This document shows positions 9,068-19,176 of a stretch of DNA of 64,000 bases, piece by piece. This stretch comes from Alloalcanivorax marinus (GTDB taxonomy: Bacteria; Pseudomonadota; Gammaproteobacteria; Pseudomonadales; Alcanivoracaceae): contig NZ_JADDOL010000008.1 of assembly GCF_016906305.1 (NCBI RefSeq), positions 1 through 64,000 on the forward strand, written 5' to 3'. The notes under the pieces were generated by a model that did no database searches, was not told the origin of the DNA, and saw nothing but the letters and a program-made list of their open reading frames with translations. Within the stretch, counting starts at the first letter, position 1. Each line of letters begins with the position of its first letter. The translations under genes were made by a program, and so were the position numbers.

Positions 9068-10356
9068 CAGCGTCGGTAATCCTGGTCGCGGGTTTCCCGG
9101 GTGGCCAGCAGCGCCACCAGCGTCAGCAGGGCCGCCCCGGCCAGGTAATACCCCACCGCCTGCAGCCCGAACCGGGTGGCCAGGGCGGTGGCGATGTAGG
9201 GCGCCAGGGAGGCACCGAAAATCCCCGCCAGATTGAACGCCAGGGACACCCCGGTGTAGCGCACCCGGGTCGGAAAATACTCCGACAGCACCGTGCCCAG
9301 CGGCCCATAGGTCATGCCCATCAGGCCCAGCCCCAGGGCCAGGAACAGCAGCACCCCCGGCAGCGAGCCGCCGCCGAACAAGGGCTCGAACAGCAGCCCG
9401 AACACGGCGATGGCCACGGTCACCCAGATCAGGGTGCGGCGGCGGCCATGGCGGTCGGCGAACAGGGCGGCGAACGGAATGGTGGCGGCGAAGCACAGGA
9501 TCGCCAGCAGCTGGATGACCAGGAAGGTCTCCCGGGAGTAGCCCAGGGCGGTGGTGCCCCAGGTCAGCGCGAACACCGTGGTCAGATAGAACAGTACGAA
9601 GGTGGCGATGGCCACCACCGTGCCCAGAATCAACGCCTTGGTGTGGTGGGTGATGACCCGTGCCATCGGCACCTTGACCTGCTCCTGGGTATCCAGGGCA
9701 TGGCGGAACACCGGCGTCTCCTCGATCTTCAACCGCACGTACAGCCCCACCAGCACCAGCAGCGCGCTGAGCAGGAACGGGATGCGCCAGCCCCAGGCGA
9801 AGAACTGCGCGTCGCTGAGCACCTCGGTCAGAATCAGGAAGCAGCCGCCGGACAGCAGGAACCCCAGCGGCGCGCCCAGCTGCGGAAACATGCCGAACCA
9901 GGCCCGTTTGCCCGGCGGCGCGTTTTCGGTGGCGAGCAGCACCGCCCCACCCCATTCACCGCCCAGACCCAGCCCCTGACCGAACCGGCAAAGCGCCAGC
10001 AACAGCGGCGCCAGCACGCCGATCTGCGCGTAGGTGGGCAGCACCCCGATGGCCACCGTGGACACGCCCATGGTCAGCAGCGCCGCCACCAGCGTGACCT
10101 TGCGCCCCAGCCGGTCGCCGAAATGCCCGAACAGCGCCGAGCCCAGCGGCCGCGCGAAGAACGCGATGGCGAAGGTGGCCAGGGACTGCAGCATCCCCGC
10201 CGCCGGGTCGGCGCCGGGGAAGAACAGCGGCGGAAACACCAGCACCGCGGCGGTGGCGTAAATATAGAAATCGAAGAACTCGATGGTGGTGCCCGCCAGG
10301 CTGGCGAACAGAATACGGCCGGTGGAATTGGCCGGCGCGGCGGTCGGTCGGGGCAT
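9067..10356 (-). CDS. MFS transporter, metabolite:H+ symporter (MHS) family
   Basis: An inner-membrane proton-coupled transporter of 429 residues with about 12 hydrophobic helices. The MHS-subfamily pattern is clear: GTTIEFFDFYIYATAA in helix 1, FARPLGSALFGHFGDRLGRK (the A-type loop motif) after helix 2, GLGLGGEWGGAVLLATE in helix 4, and FADRHGRRRTL between the halves. The MHS family includes carriers of proline/betaine, shikimate, alpha-ketoglutarate and citrate, so the substrate cannot be named. It is divergent from the prpE-like gene; a short palindrome lies in the shared upstream region. Confidence 0.88.
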   Translation of the reverse strand: MPRPTAAPANSTGRILFASLAGTTIEFFDFYIYATAAVLVFPPLFFPGADPAAGMLQSLATFAIAFFARPLGSALFGHFGDRLGRKVTLVAALLTMGVSTVAIGVLPTYAQIGVLAPLLLALCRFGQGLGLGGEWGGAVLLATENAPPGKRAWFGMFPQLGAPLGFLLSGGCFLILTEVLSDAQFFAWGWRIPFLLSALLVLVGLYVRLKIEETPVFRHALDTQEQVKVPMARVITHHTKALILGTVVAIATFVLFYLTTVFALTWGTTALGYSRETFLVIQLLAILCFAATIPFAALFADRHGRRRTLIWVTVAIAVFGLLFEPLFGGGSLPGVLLFLALGLGLMGMTYGPLGTVLSEYFPTRVRYTGVSLAFNLAGIFGASLAPYIATALATRFGLQAVGYYLAGAALLTLVALLATRETRDQDYRR

Positions 10357-10433
10357 GGGTGAAGCTCTCGAAATGTGAAGCGGGCGGCAAGGATACCCTC
10401 TCGCCGCCGGGCCGACTATGGTCTACTGGTATG

Positions 10434-10447
10434 ACCCTTTGAAGGGT
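10434..10447. promoter_or_regulatory. Short palindrome in the divergent promoter region
   Basis: ACCCTT-TG-AAGGGT has perfect 6-bp arms. It is located between the divergent transporter and acyl-CoA synthetase genes, 65 bp upstream of the latter. It may be an operator; no regulator gene is adjacent. Confidence 0.25.
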
Positions 10448-10512
10448 GCTTGCATGGAGCGACGCGGTACAGAAACCGGACCGCATAAGAACAAAACAGC
10501 AAGGAGCGGGAC

Positions 10513-12423
10513 ATGAGCGATCGCAGTGCCTTTGACCGGGCGCGCCGGGACCCGGCGGCGTTCTGGGCGGAGCAGGCCCGTGAACTGGCCTGGCACCGGG
10601 CCCCGGAACGGACCCTGGAGACCCTTGAGGACGGCACCCACCGCTGGTTCGGCGACGGCGAGCTGAACACCAGCTACCTGGCCCTGGACCACCAGATCGA
10701 GCAGGGGCGCGGCGACCAGACCGCGCTGATTTACGATTCCCCGGTCACCGGCACCGTTCAGCGTTTCACCTTCCGCGAACTGCGCGGGCGGGTGGCGGAA
10801 CTGGCCGGGGCCCTGCGCCGGCTCGGCGTGGGCCGCGGCGACGGCGTGGTGATCTACCTGCCGATGGTGCCGGAGGCGGCCATCGCCATGCTGGCCTGCG
10901 CGCGACTTGGCGCGGTACACTCGGTGGTGTTCGGCGGCTTCGCCGCCCACGAGCTGGCGATCCGCATCGACGACGCCCGGCCCAAGGTGATTCTCACCGC
11001 GTCCTGCGGCATCGAAATCGACCGGGTGATCGACTACACCGCCCTGGTGCGCGGCGCGCTGGACAAGGCCACCCATCGGGTCGAACAGGTGCTGGTGTTG
11101 CAGCGCGAGCAGGGGCCGGCGGACCTGGCGGCGCTGGGGTTCGAGGACTGGCGCTCGGTGGTGGACGGCAGTGAACCGGCGGCGCCGGTGCCGGTGGCCG
11201 CCGGCGACCCGCTCTACATCATGTACACCTCCGGCACCACCGGCAAACCCAAGGGCATCGTGCGCGACAACGGCGGCCACGCGGTGGCCCAGCTCTACGC
11301 CCTGCGCGAAATCTACGGCATGAAGCCCGGCGAAGTGTGGTGGGGCTGCTCCGACGTGGGCTGGGTGGTGGGCCACTCGTTCATCGTTTACGCGCCGCTG
11401 ATCGGCGGCTGCACCACCGTGCTCTACGAGGGCAAGCCGGTGAAAACGCCGGACGCCGGCGCCTACTGGCGGGTGGTGGCGGAGCACGGCGTCAACGGCC
11501 TGTTCGCCGCGCCCACCGCGTTCCGGGCGATCCGCAAGGAAGACCCGGACGGCGCGCTGTTCCGCCGCCACGACGTGTCCAGCCTCAAGCATTTGTTCGT
11601 GGCCGGCGAGAAGCTCGACACCCCCACCTATCAGTGGCTCAGCGACCTCACCGGACGCCCGGTCTATGACCACTGGTGGCAGACCGAAACCGGCTGGCCG
11701 GTGACCGCGCCGCTGACCCGCCACGGCGAGGCGGAGGTGCGCGCCGGTTCCACCAACCGGGCGGTGCCCGGCTATGAAGTGGTGGTGCTGGATCCGGAGA
11801 CCGGCGAGGCGCTGCCGGCGGACACCGAGGGCGCCATCGCCCTGCGCCTGCCGTTGCCGCCGGGCTGCGCCCAGACCCTGTGGAACGACCACGACCGTTA
11901 CCTGGCCGCCTACCTGAACACCTACCCGGGCTATTACCACACCGGCGACGGCGGCTATCTGGACGCGGACGGCTTCGTGCACATCATGGGTCGCACCGAC
12001 GACGTCATCAATGTGTCCGGCCACCGCCTGTCCACCGGCGTCATGGAGGAACACATCGCCACCCATCCGGCGGTGGCGGAATCCGCGGTGGTGGGCATGC
12101 ACGACGAGGTGTGCGGGGAAGTGCCGGTGGGCCTGGTGGTGCTCAAGGACGGCGTCGATACCACCCCGGAACAGCTGGAGCCGGCGCTGGTGGCGCTGAT
12201 TCGTGAGCAGGTGGGCGCGGTGGCGCGCTTCCGCCGCGCCCTGGTGGTCAAGCGCCTGCCCAAGACCCGCTCCGGCAAGACCCTGCGCGCGGCCCTGCGC
12301 AAGATGGTCAACGGTGAGGATTTCCCGCTGCCCTCCACCATCGACGACCCCGCGATTCTCGACGAGATCGCCACCACGTTGAGGGAGGAAGGTCTGGTGC
12401 GCCAACCGGGCCGACCGAACTGA
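10513..12423 (+). CDS. prpE: Propionyl-CoA synthetase-like acyl-CoA ligase (PrpE family)
   Basis: An AMP-forming acyl-CoA synthetase of 636 residues, the length of PrpE/ACSS3-type enzymes that activate propionate. Adenylation motifs are YTSGTTGKPKGIVRDNGG near residue 240, WWQTETGWPVT near 391, and MGRTDDVINVSGHRLSTG near 495. The catalytic lysine motif KTRSGKTLR is near the end. A strong ribosome site (AAGGAG) precedes the ATG at 10513. The rhodanese gene starts 11 bp after it, so the two are probably co-transcribed. The methylcitrate cycle genes prpBCD are not in the window, and the choice of propionate over another short acid rests on family resemblance. Confidence 0.85.
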   Translation: MSDRSAFDRARRDPAAFWAEQARELAWHRAPERTLETLEDGTHRWFGDGELNTSYLALDHQIEQGRGDQTALIYDSPVTGTVQRFTFRELRGRVAELAGALRRLGVGRGDGVVIYLPMVPEAAIAMLACARLGAVHSVVFGGFAAHELAIRIDDARPKVILTASCGIEIDRVIDYTALVRGALDKATHRVEQVLVLQREQGPADLAALGFEDWRSVVDGSEPAAPVPVAAGDPLYIMYTSGTTGKPKGIVRDNGGHAVAQLYALREIYGMKPGEVWWGCSDVGWVVGHSFIVYAPLIGGCTTVLYEGKPVKTPDAGAYWRVVAEHGVNGLFAAPTAFRAIRKEDPDGALFRRHDVSSLKHLFVAGEKLDTPTYQWLSDLTGRPVYDHWWQTETGWPVTAPLTRHGEAEVRAGSTNRAVPGYEVVVLDPETGEALPADTEGAIALRLPLPPGCAQTLWNDHDRYLAAYLNTYPGYYHTGDGGYLDADGFVHIMGRTDDVINVSGHRLSTGVMEEHIATHPAVAESAVVGMHDEVCGEVPVGLVVLKDGVDTTPEQLEPALVALIREQVGAVARFRRALVVKRLPKTRSGKTLRAALRKMVNGEDFPLPSTIDDPAILDEIATTLREEGLVRQPGRPN

Positions 12424-12434
12424 AGGAGACCCCG

Positions 12435-12830
12435 ATGACCCTCAGAAAAACCGTCGCCGATCTGGTCGCCGACGCCGAGGCCCGCATCCAACGGCTCAGT
12501 CCCCAACAGGCCCGGGCCCTGGCCGACGACCCATCGGTGCGCTTCGTGGACATCCGCGATGTACGCGAACTCAAACGCGAAGGCACCCTGCCCGGTGCCC
12601 TGCACGCGCCCCGCGGCATGCTGGAATTCTGGGTGGACCCGGACTCGCCCTACCACAAACCGGATTTCGCCAGCGGCCAGCGCTTCGTGCTGTTCTGCGC
12701 CCTGGGCCACCGCTCCGCCCTGGCCACCGCCCAACTGCAGGACATGGGCTTCGGGCCGGTGTGCGATATCGAAGGGGGGTTCAAGGCGTGGCGGGAGGCC
12801 GGCGGGGAGGTGGAAGACAAGAGCCGTTAA
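12435..12830 (+). CDS. Rhodanese-domain protein
   Basis: A single-domain rhodanese of 131 residues, likely cytoplasmic, that may transfer sulfane sulfur. The domain spans about residues 20-125, with FVDIRDVRELKREGTLPGA at the start and the active-site loop FCALGHRSALA, which supplies the catalytic cysteine. The end pattern DIEGGFKAWREAGG is typical. It follows the acyl-CoA synthetase by 11 bp with its own ribosome site (AAGGAGA) and is probably in the same operon. No specific acceptor can be named. Confidence 0.88.
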   Translation: MTLRKTVADLVADAEARIQRLSPQQARALADDPSVRFVDIRDVRELKREGTLPGALHAPRGMLEFWVDPDSPYHKPDFASGQRFVLFCALGHRSALATAQLQDMGFGPVCDIEGGFKAWREAGGEVEDKSR

Positions 12831-12834
12831 AGGT

Positions 12835-13968
12835 TCAACTTCCCTGCCGCCGCCGGCAATCTTCCCGCACTTCCTCCAGCCCGTCCCGGGCGATGTAGCC
12901 GTGCTGGAAGGCGTGCTGGGCCATTTCCAGGCTGTCGTTGGCCAGCACCATGTCGCAGCCGCGGGCGGCGGTGCGTTCGGCCAGGGCCTGGATGGCCCGG
13001 TCGCGGTCGGTGCCCCGGTGTACGTGGCGAATGTAGATGGCGCGGATGCGGTCCGGGAATTCGTCCACCAGTTCGGCGTACACCTCCGGATCGCGCTGGC
13101 CGCTGTCGCCGATCAGCACGAACGGCACCCGGTCGTAGATCGCCAGCATGCGGCGGATCAGCCGGGCCTTATGGTCCTTGGCGCGGATCGGCAGCGGCCG
13201 CTGCAGGGTCACGCCCCATTCGCGCAGAAACAGGATCGGCCCGTGGGGAATGCGGTTGAGGTGGAAGAATTCCTCGAGCACGTCGTAGATGCTCCAGGGC
13301 CCCCGGGACACATACAGCATGGGCCGGCGGCGCTCGCCGGTGTCGCCGTGGAACAGCGCCCGGTAGAAGGCGGAGACACCGGGAAAGGCGGTGCGGTGGC
13401 GGGCCTTGAGCACGAACAGCTGATACATCATGGTCAGCTTGCTGGCCACGCCGGTGTAGATCACGGTGTCGTCGATGTCGCTGATCACCGCGCAGTCCAG
13501 CTCCCGGGGCGGAATATAGAGGTCGGCGCTGGCTTCCACCGGTTCCCGTTCGCCCTCCCGGTGCCCCGGGTGCAGCCGCAGGCGAGCCTGCTGCCAGAAC
13601 GCCTGGTCGGGCCAGTCCTGGTTGGCTTCCACGTCCAGGGTGACATGGAAATACCCGTCCCGGTCGGTGATCACGTCCACGCTCACCGCGCCGACGGTGA
13701 CGGTCAGGTGGGCATCGTGCACCCCCCAGCGCACCGTGCGCCGGATGATGTTGAGCACGTCGTCCAGCGGTCCCTCGCGCAGATTGAGACCCAGCCCGGG
13801 CTGGCGGAACACCCGCCCGATCAGAAACACCGAGCGCCGCGAGCCGTAGCCCCGGTAGGTCTGGATCACGCGGCCGGCACGGCGCCCTCCACGCCGCGCC
13901 GGCCGCGCCAGGAACCGCAGCATCTTGCGCAGGCCGCGATAAAGGCGGCGTGGGGTGGGCAGATTCAT
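12835..13968 (-). CDS. App1-family phosphatidate phosphatase-like protein (DUF2183)
   Basis: A 377-residue protein of the App1/DUF2183 family; the yeast member is a Mg-dependent phosphatidate phosphatase with a HAD-like catalytic motif. The motif SDIDDTVIYTG is near residue 168. Further on are MLYVSRGPWSIYDVLEEFF and PFVLIGDSGQRDPEVY, the expected HAD-like motifs. The N-terminus is very basic (RRGGRRAGR). I chose ATG 13968, which has GGAG five bases upstream, over a GTG at 13974. The gene converges with the rhodanese (4-bp gap). The substrate in bacteria is not established. Confidence 0.82.
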   Translation of the reverse strand: MNLPTPRRLYRGLRKMLRFLARPARRGGRRAGRVIQTYRGYGSRRSVFLIGRVFRQPGLGLNLREGPLDDVLNIIRRTVRWGVHDAHLTVTVGAVSVDVITDRDGYFHVTLDVEANQDWPDQAFWQQARLRLHPGHREGEREPVEASADLYIPPRELDCAVISDIDDTVIYTGVASKLTMMYQLFVLKARHRTAFPGVSAFYRALFHGDTGERRRPMLYVSRGPWSIYDVLEEFFHLNRIPHGPILFLREWGVTLQRPLPIRAKDHKARLIRRMLAIYDRVPFVLIGDSGQRDPEVYAELVDEFPDRIRAIYIRHVHRGTDRDRAIQALAERTAARGCDMVLANDSLEMAQHAFQHGYIARDGLEEVREDCRRRQGS

Positions 13969-13983
13969 CGACACTCCAGAAAC

Positions 13984-14112
13984 AAGTTCAAAGTTAAAAG
14001 TTCAAAGTTGAAACGCGGTGACCGACATCGCCGGCGGCATCGACGTGCCCGCGCTGAAGCACGGTGCCGTTACGGAGCCGCCCTTTTAACTTTTCACTTT
14101 CAACTTTTAACT
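13984..14112. repeat. AAAGTT-rich imperfect inverted repeat
   Basis: The left block 13984-14014 repeats the units AAAGTT and AAGTTC. The right block 14083-14112 is close to its reverse complement: 18 of 21 positions agree over GTTAAAAGTTSAAAGT and flanks. The 68 bp between them is GC-rich and non-coding. These low-GC arms stand out sharply from the surrounding sequence and resemble a small dispersed or MITE-like repeat. Confidence 0.65.
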
Positions 14113-14113
14113 G

Positions 14114-15166
14114 CTAAACAATCGGCGGTTCGCCGGCCAGACCCGGGCCCCGTTCAATGTCCGACGTGAACACCTCCAGGTTCTGGGCCACCTCGCGCAC
14201 TTCCTCGAAGCGGGCGATGTGGTACAGCGCCTCGCCCTCGTTGACCAGAGGCAGGTTGTTGCGGCCCACCAGAATGCCCGCGCAGGGGGACTCGATGGCC
14301 ACGTCGTCGCCGCCGAAGGGGCTGGAGATACGGCCGATCAGCTGCCCTTTCTTGAGCCAGGCGCCCAGCGCCACCAGCGGCAGGAAGACCCCGTCCCGTT
14401 CCGCCCGCACCCAGCTGGACGAGCGCGCGATGTGCGGTTCCAGCGGCGCGCGGGTCTTGCGCGGACCGGTCATGCCCAGGTGGTGGATGATATTGAGCAC
14501 GCCCTTGACCCCGGCGCGGATGCAGCTTTCCTCGAAGCGCAGCGCCTCGCCGGCTTCGTAGGTGATCACCGGAATGCCCTGGGCTTCGGCCACTTCCCGC
14601 AGGGTGCCTTCGCCGAGCACCGAGTTGATCACCACCGGCACGCCAAAGGCGGCGGCCATGGCGGCGGTGTCGCCGTTGGACAGGTCGGCGCGGATCTGCG
14701 GCAGGTTGGCGCGGTGAATGGCGCCGGTGTGCAGATCCACCGCGTGGGTGGCCCGGTCCAGCACCTGGGTCTTGAACTGCCAGGCCATGCGCGCGCCCAG
14801 GCTGCCGGTCTCGGAGCCCGGAAAGCTGCGGTTCAGATCGCGCCGGTCCGGCAGGTAGCGGGTTTTGTGGATGAACCCGAACACGTTCACCACCGGCACC
14901 GCCAGCAGGGTGCCGTTGAGCCGGCGCAAGGCCGAGTGACGCAGCAGCCGGCGGATGATCTCCACGCCGTTGAGCTCGTCGCCGTGAATGGCGGCGCTGA
15001 CCAGCAGCACCGGCCCGGGGCGGCGACCGTGAATCACGTGGATGGGGACGTTCAGGGGCGTCTGGGTATAGAGCTGCGCCAGCGGCAGCTCCACCTTGGC
15101 GCGGGTGCCCGGCTGCACGGTGACGCCGTTGATCTCGAACGGCGCGACTTTTTCGTTGCGGCTCAA
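14114..15166 (-). CDS. Succinylglutamate desuccinylase/aspartoacylase-family protein
   Basis: A zinc-dependent M14-like amidohydrolase of 350 residues. Zinc-site motifs are [18 protein letters not shown] (H and E ligands) and AVDLHTG (third ligand). [10 protein letters not shown] lies between them. The family includes aspartoacylase and succinylglutamate desuccinylase. The TTG start at 15166 overlaps the rimK stop (TTGA), with GGGAG upstream, so it is the third gene of a rimB-rimK operon. The context suggests it acts on an N-acylated or glutamylated product of RimK; this is inference. It is not adjacent to arginine catabolic genes, so I do not call it AstE. Confidence 0.85.
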   Translation of the reverse strand: MSRNEKVAPFEINGVTVQPGTRAKVELPLAQLYTQTPLNVPIHVIHGRRPGPVLLVSAAIHGDELNGVEIIRRLLRHSALRRLNGTLLAVPVVNVFGFIHKTRYLPDRRDLNRSFPGSETGSLGARMAWQFKTQVLDRATHAVDLHTGAIHRANLPQIRADLSNGDTAAMAAAFGVPVVINSVLGEGTLREVAEAQGIPVITYEAGEALRFEESCIRAGVKGVLNIIHHLGMTGPRKTRAPLEPHIARSSSWVRAERDGVFLPLVALGAWLKKGQLIGRISSPFGGDDVAIESPCAGILVGRNNLPLVNEGEALYHIARFEEVREVAQNLEVFTSDIERGPGLAGEPPIV

Positions 15167-16071
15167 CCCTTGGCTCCCTTGGTCTGGGTGCGGTTGGGCC
15201 GGGCGTTGGTCTCGATGAACTTGATCATCATACCGGCCACGTCCTTATTGGTGGCGTTCTCGATCCCTTCCAGTCCCGGCGAGGAATTCACTTCCATCAC
15301 CAGGGGCCCATGATTGGAGCGCAGGATGTCCACGCCGGCCACGTTGAGCCCCATGATGCGCGCCGCGCGCACGGCGGTGGCCCGTTCTTCCGGGGTGATG
15401 CGGATCAGACTGGCGCTGCCGCCCCGATGCAGGTTGGAGCGGAACTCGCCCGGCAGGGCCTGGCGCTTCATGGCGGCGATCACCTTGCCGCCCACCACGA
15501 AGCAGCGGATGTCGGCGCCGCCGGCTTCCTTGATGTATTCCTGCACCATCACCGACACGTTCAGGCCCATGAACGCCTCGATCACGGATTCCGCCGCCTT
15601 GCGGGTTTCCGCCAGCACCACGCCGATGCCCTGGGTGCCTTCCAGCATCTTGATCACCAGCGGCGCGCCGCCGACCATGCTGATCAGATCGGGAATGTCA
15701 TCCGGGGAGTGGGCGAAGCCGGTCACCGGCAGGCCCACGCCCTTGCGCGACAGCAGCTGCAGGGAGCGCAGCTTGTCCCGGGAGCGTGAAATCGCCACCG
15801 ATTCATTGACCGGAAATACGCCCATCATTTCGAACTGGCGCAGCACCGCGGTGCCGTACTGGGTGATCGAGGCGCCGATCCGCGGGATCACCGCGTCGAA
15901 GCCCTCCAGCACCTCGCCCTTGAAGTGAATCTCGGGCTTGTGGGACACCATGCTCATGTAGCAGCGCAGGGTGTCGATGACGTGCATCTCATGCCCCAGA
16001 TCCTGCCCGGCCTGCACCATGCGGCGGGTGGAATAGAGATGCTTGTTCCGGGACAGAATCGCAATCTTCAT
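15163..16071 (-). CDS. rimK: RimK-type alpha-L-glutamate ligase
   Basis: An ATP-grasp enzyme of 302 residues. In E. coli RimK adds glutamates to the C-terminus of ribosomal protein S6. The start [17 protein letters not shown] and the ATP-grasp segments [37 protein letters not shown] and [17 protein letters not shown] are those of RimK. The gene overlaps rimB by 4 bp (ATGA) and the aspartoacylase-like gene by 4 bp. A translationally coupled three-gene unit fits a ribosomal-protein modification system. Confidence 0.94.
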   Translation of the reverse strand: MKIAILSRNKHLYSTRRMVQAGQDLGHEMHVIDTLRCYMSMVSHKPEIHFKGEVLEGFDAVIPRIGASITQYGTAVLRQFEMMGVFPVNESVAISRSRDKLRSLQLLSRKGVGLPVTGFAHSPDDIPDLISMVGGAPLVIKMLEGTQGIGVVLAETRKAAESVIEAFMGLNVSVMVQEYIKEAGGADIRCFVVGGKVIAAMKRQALPGEFRSNLHRGGSASLIRITPEERATAVRAARIMGLNVAGVDILRSNHGPLVMEVNSSPGLEGIENATNKDVAGMMIKFIETNARPNRTQTKGAKG

Positions 16072-16502
16072 GGTTGACGCTCGTTACCGCCGAGTAGGAA
16101 AGACGCCTGGGGATGCACCACCAACTGATCCATGGCGGTGCGCCCAAGCAACATGCGGAATTTCATGGTTTCGCGGTCGGTGAGAGTGATCTCCACCGGC
16201 CAGCGGCGCCCGCCCAGGGCGAGCAAGGTGCGAATCACCGGCCGCTCCTCGCGGTGGCCGCCGGAGTCGGACACCACCCGCCGGTCCAGCAGCGGCGCCT
16301 CGCACTCACGCACCTGATCGGAATCCTGAAACGGGTGGATGCGAAAGCGAATCCATTCGCGACCGTCCCGTTCAAAACTGTTCACTTCGAACGCGTGCAG
16401 CGCGGAGGTCCGCGCGCCCGTATCCACTTTCAGCTTGATGGCCTTGATACCCAGGTCCGGGAGGCTGGCCCATTCGCGCCAGCCCACGGTGGTTTTATTC
16501 AT
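16068..16502 (-). CDS. rimB: RimB-like retropepsin-type protease (ATP-dependent zinc protease family)
   Basis: A 144-residue protein with the aspartic-protease-like signature [15 protein letters not shown] near residue 25 and the later motif [18 protein letters not shown]. Families annotated as ATP-dependent zinc protease, including RimB, share this; RimB is reported to trim the glutamate tail made by RimK. It is the first gene of the operon and overlaps rimK by 4 bp. Confidence in family is high; confidence in the exact role depends on the rimK context. Confidence 0.85.
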   Translation of the reverse strand: MNKTTVGWREWASLPDLGIKAIKLKVDTGARTSALHAFEVNSFERDGREWIRFRIHPFQDSDQVRECEAPLLDRRVVSDSGGHREERPVIRTLLALGGRRWPVEITLTDRETMKFRMLLGRTAMDQLVVHPQASFLLGGNERQP

Positions 16503-16601
16503 CCGGGGGTTCCTGTTCCCTGCTTTGGCTTACCGGCAGCCTACACAGGGAGCCAGGCCGGCGCTAGCCGCAACACGCGGCGGGCCGACGGAAGCGGTGG
16601 A

Positions 16602-16621
16602 TCGCGGTGGGACCACCGCGA
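16602..16621 (-). terminator. Hairpin after argG (REP-like or terminator)
   Basis: TCGCGGTGG-GA-CCACCGCGA is a 9-bp perfect stem starting 14 bp past the argG stop. There is no T-run. It resembles a half REP element, so it may be either a 3'-end stabilising hairpin or a REP remnant. Confidence 0.4.
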
Positions 16622-16634
16622 CCCGGCCATCGCG

Positions 16635-17858
<1,224 letters not shown>

Positions 17859-18026
17859 GCCACACTCCAGAACTGATGCGAGAAACACTGATAAAACGAA
17901 CGGGGCCGGGCGCGCGAAACGGCCCGCCCCGCGGGGCCGCGTATTGTACCCGTGGCGGTCCGCCGCCGTCACCTGTCCCGGCGCCGGGGAATGGGGTAGC
18001 ATGAGCGCGCTTTGATGGGAGATGGC

Positions 18027-18695
18027 ATGAGCGACAAGCACCCTTCCCTGGCGCTACGGTTCCGGGGCTTCCTGCCCGTGGTGGTGGATGTGGAAACCGG
18101 CGGCTTCGATGCCCGCACCGACGCGCTGCTGGAAATCGCCGCGGTTTTGCTGGATATCGATGCCCGCGGTTACCTGCGCCCCTCGACCCGGGTGCATTTT
18201 CATGTGGATCCCTTTCCCGGCGCCAACATCGAACAGGCGGCGCTGGATTTCACCGGCATCGACCCGCACAACCCGCTGCGCGGCGCCGTGGACGAGGACA
18301 CCGCCCTCAAGGGCGTGTTCGCGCCGGTGCGCAAGGCGGTCAAGAACCACGGCTGCAACCGGGCGGTGCTGGTCGGCCACAACAGCTTCTTCGATCAGGG
18401 CTTCCTGAACGCGGCGGCGGAACGCACCGACGTGAAGCGCAATCCGTTTCACCCGTTTTCCAGCTTCGACACCGCCACCCTGGCCGGGCTGGTGTACGGG
18501 CAGACCGTGCTGGCCAAGGCCTGCGAGGCGGCGGGCATCCCGTTCAGCCAGCGTGACGCCCATTCGGCGCTCTACGACGCCACCCGCACCGCCGAGCTGT
18601 TCTGTTCCATGGTCAATCGCTTCCGCGACCTGGGCGGCTGGCCGCCGCCGCCGGCCGGCGCCATGCCGCCGACCCTGGCCAACGCCCTGGATTAG
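18027..18695 (+). CDS. rnt: Ribonuclease T
   Basis: A DEDDh-type 3'-5' exoribonuclease that trims tRNA and other stable RNA 3' ends. It is 222 residues from ATG 18027 (GGGAG upstream). Exo motifs are [20 protein letters not shown] near residue 16, [15 protein letters not shown] near 115 and [15 protein letters not shown] near 175, supplying the D, E, D, H and D ligands. [20 protein letters not shown] is highly RNase T-like. Divergent from argG, with a bidirectional terminator after it shared with the glutaredoxin gene. Confidence 0.95.
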   Translation: MSDKHPSLALRFRGFLPVVVDVETGGFDARTDALLEIAAVLLDIDARGYLRPSTRVHFHVDPFPGANIEQAALDFTGIDPHNPLRGAVDEDTALKGVFAPVRKAVKNHGCNRAVLVGHNSFFDQGFLNAAAERTDVKRNPFHPFSSFDTATLAGLVYGQTVLAKACEAAGIPFSQRDAHSALYDATRTAELFCSMVNRFRDLGGWPPPPAGAMPPTLANALD

Positions 18696-18700
18696 AAACA

Positions 18701-18727
18701 AAAAAGGCGCCGGATCGGCGCCTTTTT
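18701..18727. terminator. Bidirectional intrinsic terminator between rnt and grxD
   Basis: AAAAAGGCGCC-GGATC-GGCGCCTTTTT: the perfect stem has an A-run on one side and a T-run on the other, placed between two convergent stops (18695 and 18745). It can terminate both transcripts. Confidence 0.9.
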
Positions 18728-18744
18728 CGTGGGTGGCGGGACGC

Positions 18745-19074
18745 TCAGGCGTCGCCTTCCACCGCCGCGCCGTCCACCAGCTCCTTGAGCTGACCGGAGC
18801 GGTACATCTCCATCACGATGTCGCAGCCGCCCACCAGCTCGCCGCTGATCCACAGCTGCGGGAAGGTCGGCCAGTTGGCGAATTCCTTCAGGTTCTGCCG
18901 GATCTCCGGCGCTTCCAGAATGTTCACGTAGGCGAACGGCTTGCCCACGCTGGTCATGGCTTCCACCACCTGGGCGGAGAAACCGCACTGGGGAAACTGG
19001 GGGGTGCCTTTCATGTACAGCAGCACCGGGTTCTTCGCGATTTGGTCCTTGATGACCGCAATCACATCGTCCAT
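18745..19074 (-). CDS. grxD: Monothiol glutaredoxin GrxD
   Basis: A Grx4-type monothiol glutaredoxin of 109 residues that binds and delivers Fe-S clusters, often with BolA. The sequence has [20 protein letters not shown] with the single cysteine CGFS, followed by [18 protein letters not shown], the glutathione-binding region. ATG 19074 is preferred (AGGTGG upstream) over a GTG three codons earlier. Confidence 0.95.
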   Translation of the reverse strand: MDDVIAVIKDQIAKNPVLLYMKGTPQFPQCGFSAQVVEAMTSVGKPFAYVNILEAPEIRQNLKEFANWPTFPQLWISGELVGGCDIVMEMYRSGQLKELVDGAAVEGDA

Positions 19075-19176
19075 AGAAACCACCTGGGTCGGAATGTGTG
19101 TCGGAAACGGTAAAGTGTGCAGAGAATGGGGGTTCGACGCGGCCTTTACAAGGCCCGGCCCCTTACATCACCTCCA

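Noticed and set aside
17859-18041. Longer argG start giving 61 extra residues
   Set aside because: The extra segment is not conserved and overlaps the RNase T start; a strong ribosome site sits at ATG 17858.
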